Made by a program: the position numbers and the translations under genes. From Sulfurimonas sp. (GTDB lineage: Bacteria; Campylobacterota; Campylobacteria; Campylobacterales; Sulfurimonadaceae), in the NCBI GenBank assembly GCA_027083475.1, contig JALWON010000111.1, positions 1 to 6,931 of the forward strand: 6,931 bases of DNA, in the 5' to 3' direction. Shown here one piece after another: positions 1 through 5,143 of the stretch; positions within the stretch are counted from its first letter, which is position 1; the number at the start of each line of letters is the position of its first letter. The notes under the pieces are model-generated. The model did no database searches. It had not been told where the DNA came from and saw only the letters and a program-made list of their open reading frames with translations.

Positions 1-113
1 ATCTTGTTTATTGAGGAGAAGAACAAATCCAATAATATGATACTTTGTATAGGCTCAATAAATACACAAAGTATCATATTATTGGATTTGTTCTTCTCCT
101 CAATAAACAAGAT
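1..113. repeat. Perfect 48-bp inverted repeat at window start
   Basis: Bases 1-48 are the exact reverse complement of bases 66-113, with a 17-nt spacer (49-65). Two more pairs (50/64 and 51/63) are possible inside the spacer. The left arm begins at the first base of the window, so the repeat may continue outside it. The right arm is open in the reading frame of the channel gene that follows and encodes a hydrophobic stretch. The left arm has a TAA at 33-35 in that frame. No T-tract follows, and the stem is far longer than a usual terminator, so I do not call a terminator. A fold-back artefact at a contig end is the simplest explanation. A real palindrome or small fold-back element is the alternative. 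Confidence 0.95.
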
Positions 114-1265
114 TTTGTTCTCACACTCAATAACTTCCTTGAAAATTTTGGACTGAGTATTATGAAAATTCTTTTTATACTGACACTCAGTATACTAATC
201 TACTTCTTTAGAAAATTAACAGAACTTATTTTACAAAAATACATCTTTACACTCGAAATTTTACAGCACTACTCTCGAGATATTATGCATAAGCTTTATA
301 AGCCATTTGATTATTTAGTTTTAGTGATAAATGCCAATATGACTCTCTATGTTTATAATGATTTTAGCAGTTTTGCAATGACTACAAAATTTTTCAACAT
401 TATCTACGGTATATTTTTTACATATATTATGTATAAAATCATCAACACCATTGCCACCATAAAAATTGCAACGCTCAATAGAGAAAATAATAGTATAAAA
501 AATGAAATGATTAATGTCTCTATTAAAATTATCAATTTTCTTATTCTTATTATTGGTATTTTAATTGTGCTCTATTTTGCAGGTGTGAATCTTACTGCTG
601 TTTTATCAGGGCTTGGAATTGGTGGTTTTGCTGTTGCGTTTGCAGCCAAAGATACGATCTCAAACTTTTTTGGAACACTCTCAATTCTCTTTAGCAATGT
701 ATTTTCCCAAGGTGATTGGATTATTGTTGGTAAAAATGAGGGAGTTGTGGTAGAGATAGGACTACGAGTCACAACCCTAAGAACATTCGACAATGCGCTC
801 ATCTCCATTCCCAATGGAAATTTTGCAACTATGGAAGTCAAAAATTGGAACAGAAGAATCCTTGGACGTCGTATCAAAATGAGTCTTGGTATTAAATATG
901 ATTCAAAAACCGAAGATATAAAAAATGCTGTTGCTCAAATAAGAACTATGCTTGACAAGCATCCAGGCATCGCAACAGAAAATACAAAATACAAATACAA
1001 AGAAGTTCATGGAGCAAAACTCATTTCTAAAGACAACTTCCAAGGTGTCAAAAAGACACTCCTTGTCTATCTTGATGAGTTTGCACCATCGAGTATGAAT
1101 ATTTTAGTCTATTGTTTTACAAAAAGTGTCGATTGGCAGGAGTGGTTAGAGATTAAAGAAGATGTTATGCATCAAATTATGAAAATATTTGAAGCAAACA
1201 ATTTAGAATTTGCATTTCCTTCTTTATCTATTTATAATGAGAGTGAAAATATATTTAGAGAATAA
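45..1265 (+). CDS. MscS-family small-conductance mechanosensitive ion channel, 5' end uncertain
   Basis: Inner-membrane channel that opens on membrane tension to release solutes during hypo-osmotic shock. The translation (406 aa from TTG 45) has hydrophobic segments at about 40-58, 88-105, 113-135 and 160-180, followed by the MscS pore helix TM3 at about 183-210. TM3 is rich in Gly and Ala (GLGIGGFAVAFAAKD, then NFFGT). The beta domain follows (GDWI near 223, then TLRTFDN and the IPNGNF motif at 255-260). The alpha/beta C-terminal domain ends in FPSLSIY, equivalent to the family's FP-x-T-x-x-hydrophobic ending. The start is doubtful: TTG 45 lies in the spacer of the inverted repeat, and residues 8-23 are encoded by its right arm. 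ATG 162 (residue 40, weak GGA at 150-152) is the first conventional start and would give 367 aa. If the repeat is an artefact, the true N-terminus lies outside the window; many Campylobacterota MscS proteins have long N-terminal regions. The 3' end overlaps convergent pgpA by 11 bp. The family call is firm; the specific paralogue is not known. Confidence 0.9.
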   Translation: MYRLNKYTKYHIIGFVLLLNKQDFVLTLNNFLENFGLSIMKILFILTLSILIYFFRKLTELILQKYIFTLEILQHYSRDIMHKLYKPFDYLVLVINANMTLYVYNDFSSFAMTTKFFNIIYGIFFTYIMYKIINTIATIKIATLNRENNSIKNEMINVSIKIINFLILIIGILIVLYFAGVNLTAVLSGLGIGGFAVAFAAKDTISNFFGTLSILFSNVFSQGDWIIVGKNEGVVVEIGLRVTTLRTFDNALISIPNGNFATMEVKNWNRRILGRRIKMSLGIKYDSKTEDIKNAVAQIRTMLDKHPGIATENTKYKYKEVHGAKLISKDNFQGVKKTLLVYLDEFAPSSMNILVYCFTKSVDWQEWLEIKEDVMHQIMKIFEANNLEFAFPSLSIYNESENIFRE

Positions 1266-1764
1266 AATGCTCAAATTTTAAAAATGATTGCCAAAGCAAA
1301 GAGCTGACAATTCCCGCTATAAATCCTGCGAGAATGTCATCTCCAACAATACCAATCCCTCCCTTGCCTTCTCTATAAAGTCTTCCTATCACAGAGTGTT
1401 TCTCCTTCTCAAAATAAAGAAAAAAAGCAAAAGAGAGAAGTGCCTGCACAAGAAAACCATTTGACAATATCGCCATTTCGCTCAACCCTACCCCATATGC
1501 AGGAGCAACACTGAGTGCGAAACCAATTCCTGCAAATTTATCTATCACGATACTTGGGTCATGATGCTCTCCCCCACTCTCTTCATATCGATTAATTGCA
1601 CGTATTGTAATGATAGCGAGCAATACAGTGGCTAAAAAAAGCGTATTTGTATCAAAATATATTAATAAAAAGAGAGAAATAATCAGTGCAACGAGTGCTG
1701 CAAGAAATGCTGCAATTTTTGCAGGAAATCCAGAAAGTCCGAGTGTTAAAAAAAAGTTTTGCAT
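1255..1764 (-). CDS. pgpA: PgpA-like phosphatidylglycerophosphatase A family membrane protein
   Basis: PgpA removes phosphate from phosphatidylglycerol-phosphate to make phosphatidylglycerol at the inner membrane. The 169-aa product has the family length and about four to five hydrophobic segments (17-36, 41-57, 77-95, 103-118, 143-160). It keeps DPSIVID (69-75) and the C-terminal GGIGIVGDDILAG (135-147) with the Asp pair D142-D143. Several usual residues differ. The acidic residue expected after IVID is Lys (K76). The usual FDxxKP segment reads FEKEKH (118-123). The N-terminal APGT-type motif is replaced by hydrophobic, Ala-rich sequence. This could be a divergent enzyme, one with altered activity, or a nonfunctional relative. 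The ATG at 1764 is preceded by AGGA, which overlaps the TAG stop of the upstream gene 9 bp away, so translation is probably coupled. It is last in the ispDF operon and runs tail-to-tail into the channel gene. Family placement is fairly sure; catalytic competence is not. Confidence 0.85.
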   Translation of the reverse strand: MQNFFLTLGLSGFPAKIAAFLAALVALIISLFLLIYFDTNTLFLATVLLAIITIRAINRYEESGGEHHDPSIVIDKFAGIGFALSVAPAYGVGLSEMAILSNGFLVQALLSFAFFLYFEKEKHSVIGRLYREGKGGIGIVGDDILAGFIAGIVSSLLWQSFLKFEHFIL

Positions 1765-1773
1765 ACAATTTTC

Positions 1774-2964
1774 CTATGTCAGTGATGTTGTTTGATACAG
1801 TTTCATAAGTTCAAGATAAAAATCTTTTTCACTATGCTCTTCAAGCAAGCCCTCAACAGCAAAAGTGTCTGAATAGAGCTTTTCAAGATTTTTAAAACGA
1901 TTGGGTTTAATTTTAGAGAGTAAAAAGACAGAAATTTCTTTACGCATCAAAACAGCGGGTGGCAAAAGACCACTCTCTAAAAGTTCCAAAATAGAATCTG
2001 CATGGTATGAAATATGATGGTGTTGCCCATGCGGACATGTATGTGTACTCACTAATGTTGTACATTTATTACAATAAACATATTCACTTGAAATATTAAT
2101 TTCAATATCAACACCCTTAAAATTATCTATAATAGATTTGTTAGAATTAGAATCATAAAACATCCCAAGCCCTGCATGATTTCTACCAATCGTCAATCTA
2201 TCACACCCATAATTTTTTGCGACAATTGCATCAATCATAATTTCACTATAACCTGCAAAAATATAACTGTTTTCAAGTGGTAAGACAAGGACTCTATTTT
2301 TAGGTAAAAAGTTATTTACAAAGTACTCTAAAGCTTCTTTTCTTAACTCATAACTCAAATTTTGTTTTGTATAGGGTTTGAGTAAAAAAATAACTAGTAA
2401 ATCTGTACTATCTAAAGTTTGTCTAATGAGACGTTCATGTGCACGATGTAAAGGATTCGCCGCCATAAATAAAGAGGAGACATGTTGTGCACCAAGGACT
2501 CTTTTTGCTGTTTTTATTTTTTGTTTATTTTCATTTTGAGAAGGATTCACGAGCTCATACTCACCACAAACAGCCAAAGACCCTATGCGTTTGAGTGTAG
2601 AAATAACACCTGGATGTGATGTATCATCAGTACCATATATATGTTTAATACGTTCATTTGGATTGATAGAAAATACTTCTTCTACAATTAAGCTCGCAAA
2701 AATTTCATTTTCACAAATCAGTAAAATTTCTTCTCCTTGTGTCAGGGAGCGAAGAACCTTTTCATTCTCTTTTCCTGAGGGAGCCAACAAAAAAGGAAAA
2801 GGAAAAGAGTGTTCGTTTATTAGTCCGGTTCGTAAAACTTCTTGTGAAGTTTTTTCATTCATAAGAGTCGTTGCAGGATAGAGCAGGTTATCTTTTAAAA
2901 GTTCAAGTGCAGAAGCGGCCTCTTTATCTATAAAGAGGGTTTTATTTTTTCTTGATGATGTCAT
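1774..2964 (-). CDS. ATP-sulfurylase-like (Sat/MET3 family) nucleotidyltransferase, sulfate-site residues altered
   Basis: The 396-aa product has ATP sulfurylase (sulfate + ATP to APS + PPi) architecture: a PUA-like N-terminal part (about 1-155) and an HxGH-superfamily nucleotidyltransferase domain (about 160-345). The nucleotide-binding segment NPLHRAHE (170-177) keeps both His residues (H173, H176). The family's Q-x-R-N-P-x-H motif, whose Arg contacts sulfate, reads M-A-A-N-P-L-H (167-173), so Gln and Arg are lost. The usual GRDHAG is GRNHAG (260-265). The ISGT-x-x-R segment near the C-terminus is ISYHADSI (318-325). A zinc-type cluster C298-x2-C301-x8-C310-P-H312 is kept, as in many prokaryotic Sat proteins. 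No APS kinase domain is present, and no APS reductase or cysND is nearby. The ATG overlaps the regulator's 3' end by 23 bp and has only a distant GGGAA. The position matches the annotated sulfate adenylyltransferase Cj1609 of C. jejuni, as I recall it. Its real substrate is uncertain; ATP-dependent adenylyl transfer to another oxyanion or phosphate ester is possible. Confidence 0.85.
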   Translation of the reverse strand: MTSSRKNKTLFIDKEAASALELLKDNLLYPATTLMNEKTSQEVLRTGLINEHSFPFPFLLAPSGKENEKVLRSLTQGEEILLICENEIFASLIVEEVFSINPNERIKHIYGTDDTSHPGVISTLKRIGSLAVCGEYELVNPSQNENKQKIKTAKRVLGAQHVSSLFMAANPLHRAHERLIRQTLDSTDLLVIFLLKPYTKQNLSYELRKEALEYFVNNFLPKNRVLVLPLENSYIFAGYSEIMIDAIVAKNYGCDRLTIGRNHAGLGMFYDSNSNKSIIDNFKGVDIEINISSEYVYCNKCTTLVSTHTCPHGQHHHISYHADSILELLESGLLPPAVLMRKEISVFLLSKIKPNRFKNLEKLYSDTFAVEGLLEEHSEKDFYLELMKLYQTTSLT

Positions 2965-3829
2965 ATTTTTTGCGTTTTTCCCATAAACTTTTACGACTTA
3001 TTCCTAACTTTTTGGAGAGTTCTGTGTCAGGGTATTTATTTTGATAATTCAAAATAATAAATTTCACATAATCTTCTATAGGCAAGATTTCACTTTTATC
3101 AAAAATATTATTTCCACTTTTAATCTCAAATATAGGATATTGTACATCTTCTATCTTCTCATTGCTTGTGACTATAATATTTTTATCTTTGATGAGAGAA
3201 CAAAAAGTTTTTCGTTCACTCTTTTTAAGTACTTGATAATCAATAATATAGACGATACAATTTTGTGGCAAGAGAGTGAGTTCATTCATGCTGTCAATAT
3301 CATTTAAAGATAAAAAATGAATTGGCATATCTTGATTTTTTGCATACTCAAAGGCAAAAGCATCACTATATTTTTGAAAACTTGAAGAGATAAAAAGAGG
3401 TAATTCTACATTCTTCACATCTTGATTATGTGCAACAGAAGCAAATGAATGAGTCAAATACTTTTCATAAGCATCATTTCTACTTTTGAGTTTCTCAAAC
3501 TCTTGATAGTGATTAATTTTTCGCACAAGCTCTTCAATCATAAAAGGTTTTAAAATATAATCTTTTGCACCTAAAGCAAGTGGTTTTGAAACTGTGTCAT
3601 TACTAATGTAAGAGACCATTAAAATAATAATAGATTTTTTAAATGATTGTATTACCGGGGTAAAATCTTGTCCGTTGATGTTTGTTGAAAGAAGCACAAC
3701 ATCATAACTTGAGCCTTTAATGGCATCTTTTGTAGAAGTACACATCTCACATGTGTGACCAAGTTCTCCTAGTTTTGTAGCAATACTCTGTGCTAAATAA
3801 ATTTCGTTTTCTATAATCAGTATTTTCAA
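2942..3829 (-). CDS. Atypical orphan response regulator, HP1021/Cj1608-like, no phospho-acceptor Asp
   Basis: The product has an N-terminal receiver-like domain (1-110), a middle region (about 111-260) and a C-terminal Fis-type helix-turn-helix (LSKKLGISRKSLWEKRKK, about 271-288). The receiver keeps the acidic strand-1 end (IIENE, 5-9) and the switch Lys of LKPF (K94). The residue expected to be the phosphorylated Asp is Ser (LLS at S48), so classical phosphotransfer looks impossible. A C27-x-x-C30 pair and two further Cys are present. The gene lies directly after ispDF, the position I recall for H. pylori HP1021 after HP1020 and C. jejuni Cj1608 after Cj1607. HP1021 is a phosphorylation-independent, redox-sensing regulator that binds oriC and many promoters, so a similar global role is inferred. 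Start: TTG 3829 forms TTGA with the ispDF stop and has GGA seven bases upstream, giving 295 aa. TTG 3841 (299 aa) is in frame but lacks a visible ribosome site. No histidine kinase gene is adjacent. Confidence 0.88.
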   Translation of the reverse strand: MKILIIENEIYLAQSIATKLGELGHTCEMCTSTKDAIKGSSYDVVLLSTNINGQDFTPVIQSFKKSIIILMVSYISNDTVSKPLALGAKDYILKPFMIEELVRKINHYQEFEKLKSRNDAYEKYLTHSFASVAHNQDVKNVELPLFISSSFQKYSDAFAFEYAKNQDMPIHFLSLNDIDSMNELTLLPQNCIVYIIDYQVLKKSERKTFCSLIKDKNIIVTSNEKIEDVQYPIFEIKSGNNIFDKSEILPIEDYVKFIILNYQNKYPDTELSKKLGISRKSLWEKRKKYDIIKKK

Positions 3830-4947
3830 ATTTTCGTCCAATCAAAATATTTTAAATTTGCATTTGCAATCACACCTACACCCTCACCTCGACCAATAAA
3901 GCCAAGTTTTTCCGTTGTCGTTGCTTTGATGTTTACTCTTGCACTCTCAAGATGCAACACCTTTGCCAATGTTTTTCGCATAGCCAGTTTGTACTTACCA
4001 ATACGAGGTTTTTGAGCAGCAATGGTAATGTCTACATTGATAATCTCAAACCCTAAATGAGAAATTTTCGTCACAACTTTTTCAAGAAGTATTTTAGAAT
4101 CAATTCCCTTATATGTATCATCATTATCAGGAAACATATCACCAATGTCACCAAGCCCTGCAGCTCCTAAAAGAGCATCAATCAGGGCATGAATCGCAAC
4201 ATCTCCATCACTGTGTGCTTTAAATCCATATGCAGAATCAATCAAAACACCTCCAAGCCACATCGCACCATCTACAGCAAAAGCATGCACATCAAATCCC
4301 GTGCCACTCAGAATATCATTTGAGGGAATCTCTAAACATGAAATTTTCTGTAAATCTTTTGCAAAGGTAATCTTATGGGCATCTTCTTCGCCTAAAATAA
4401 ATTTGCGTGTTCCACCATGTGCAACAATAGCACTACTCTCATCCGTAAAATCTTCTTGTGTGTCTAAAGCATCTTTAAGAATTTTTGTTCTTGAGAATTG
4501 TGGTGTTTGAATGCGTTTCACCGCTTCTCTTGCTATTGTATGCGTTTCATATGTTATGGTATCGCTCAAAGAGAGATACGGTACAACACAGTCACCATCT
4601 CCAATCTCTTTTAATAGAGTCGCTAAAAAATCAGGACTCACACAAGCACGTGCAATATCACTCACGAGAACAAACTCTGTATCTACTTCTTTTAAGGCAT
4701 TTTGTAAAGATTTTTGCCTTGTTGTAGCACCTTCAACAAATGTATACTCTGCATAATATGGCATAAAAGCAAAATCATCACTCGAAGCAGTAATAATAAT
4801 CTTTTTAAAATACTGAGTAGATTCGAAACGATTTGCCACAAATTTCCATAGAGGGTCATGTCCAATTCGTAGCCATTGTTTCTTCACATCTTGACTAAAA
4901 CGGCTAGAACTCCCTGCAGCAAGCAAAATGAGTGTTAAATCAGTCAA
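3826..4947 (-). CDS. ispDF: Bifunctional IspD/IspF: MEP cytidylyltransferase and ME-cPP synthase
   Basis: This fused cytoplasmic enzyme of the non-mevalonate (MEP) isoprenoid pathway carries two non-consecutive steps: CTP + MEP to CDP-ME (IspD), and CDP-ME-2-phosphate to cyclic ME-2,4-diphosphate + CMP (IspF). The IspD part (about 1-205) shows LAAGSSSRF (9-17), K22-K23, R77, QTPQ (147-150), TDESS (168-172) and ITFAKDL (193-199). The usual VHDAARP is VSDIARA (95-101), a form I recall from C. jejuni IspDF. The IspF part (about 214-373) shows GTGFDVHAF with metal ligands D219 and H221, HSDGDV (245-250), H253, GAAGLGDIGDMFPD (261-274), KATTTEKLGFIGRGEG (341-356) and the ending YFDWT typical of Campylobacterota. 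The length (373 aa) is normal for the fusion. The start is TTG, with AGGGGGA just upstream (4957-4951). No downstream start leaves the LAAG nucleotide loop intact. It is first in the operon, overlapping the regulator start as TTGA. Confidence 0.97.
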   Translation of the reverse strand: MTDLTLILLAAGSSSRFSQDVKKQWLRIGHDPLWKFVANRFESTQYFKKIIITASSDDFAFMPYYAEYTFVEGATTRQKSLQNALKEVDTEFVLVSDIARACVSPDFLATLLKEIGDGDCVVPYLSLSDTITYETHTIAREAVKRIQTPQFSRTKILKDALDTQEDFTDESSAIVAHGGTRKFILGEEDAHKITFAKDLQKISCLEIPSNDILSGTGFDVHAFAVDGAMWLGGVLIDSAYGFKAHSDGDVAIHALIDALLGAAGLGDIGDMFPDNDDTYKGIDSKILLEKVVTKISHLGFEIINVDITIAAQKPRIGKYKLAMRKTLAKVLHLESARVNIKATTTEKLGFIGRGEGVGVIANANLKYFDWTKI

Positions 4948-4950
4948 AAT

Positions 4951-4957
4951 TCCCCCT
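4951..4957 (-). promoter_or_regulatory. Ribosome binding site for ispDF (TTG start)
   Basis: The minus strand reads AGGGGGA here, a strong Shine-Dalgarno sequence about four bases before the TTG at 4947. It is what supports the non-ATG start of ispDF. Confidence 0.75.
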
Positions 4958-4977
4958 AATTACAAAAGTGTTACGAA

Positions 4978-4983
4978 ATTATA
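4978..4983 (-). promoter_or_regulatory. Putative -10 box of the ispDF operon promoter
   Basis: The minus strand reads TATAAT, a perfect sigma-70 -10 consensus, about 30 bases upstream of the ispDF start. No clear TTGACA-like -35 is seen at 17 bp. The upstream DNA is A/T-run rich, as is usual for epsilonproteobacterial promoters. Transcription would start near 4971 and leave a leader of about 25 nt. It is the only strong promoter candidate seen for the four-gene operon. Confidence 0.6.
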
Positions 4984-5013
4984 CACATTGAAACTTTTTT
5001 TATCTTTAACTCA

Positions 5014-5034
5014 ATTATTGAAATTTCAAATAAT
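5014..5034. promoter_or_regulatory. Palindrome in the divergent ispDF/thiC promoter region
   Basis: The core TTGAAATTTCAA (5018-5029) is a perfect 12-bp palindrome. With a single bulged A on the right side it extends into ATT on the left and AAT on the right. It sits about 31 bp upstream of the ispDF -10 box and about 80 bp upstream of the thiC -10 box, where an operator for a dimeric regulator could act. It is entirely A/T-rich outside one G:C pair per arm, so chance is possible in DNA of this composition. No regulator can be assigned. Confidence 0.3.
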
Positions 5035-5115
5035 AGACTTCTTTCATAACCTAAAATATATTATCACCTTGAAGCTTTTAGCTTAGATTAACTTTATTTG
5101 ATTATATTTCCATTA

Positions 5116-5121
5116 TATAAT
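5116..5121 (+). promoter_or_regulatory. Putative -10 box of the thiC promoter
   Basis: TATAAT lies 22 bases before the thiC start codon. Transcription would begin near 5128, giving a leader of only about 16 nt with just enough room for the ribosome site. The -35 region (about 5093-5098) has only TTTATT. Such a short leader cannot hold a TPP riboswitch, and none of its conserved elements is visible in the whole 4948-5143 interval. Confidence 0.5.
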
Positions 5122-5132
5122 TGATAGAAGAG

Positions 5133-5138
5133 AAGGAG
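5133..5138 (+). promoter_or_regulatory. Ribosome binding site for thiC
   Basis: AAGGAG, a near-perfect Shine-Dalgarno sequence, lies five bases before the ATG at 5144 and fixes the start of thiC. Confidence 0.85.
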
Positions 5139-5143
5139 TAATT

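Noticed and set aside
1..113. Intrinsic terminator or telomere-like hairpin at the left end
   Set aside because: The stem is 48 bp with modest G:C content and no T-tract, the right arm is coding-like, and nothing else suggests a linear replicon end. An assembly fold-back explains it more simply.
572..877. Minus-strand open frame opposite the MscS gene
   Set aside because: It lies entirely inside the well-supported channel domain on the other strand, has no recognisable motif and looks like a shadow frame.
2585..3307. Plus-strand open frames at 2585-2881 and 3041-3307
   Set aside because: They lie opposite the Sat-like and regulator genes, with compositions typical of antisense translation and no family motifs.
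4301..4756. Three overlapping plus-strand open frames
   Set aside because: All lie opposite the IspD domain and overlap one another in different frames, as expected for shadows of a conserved gene.
5051..5086. Possible stem CTAAAA / TTTTAG upstream of thiC as a leader RNA structure
   Set aside because: It is only six weak pairs around a long loop, with no link to any known RNA family, and probably upstream of the transcription start.
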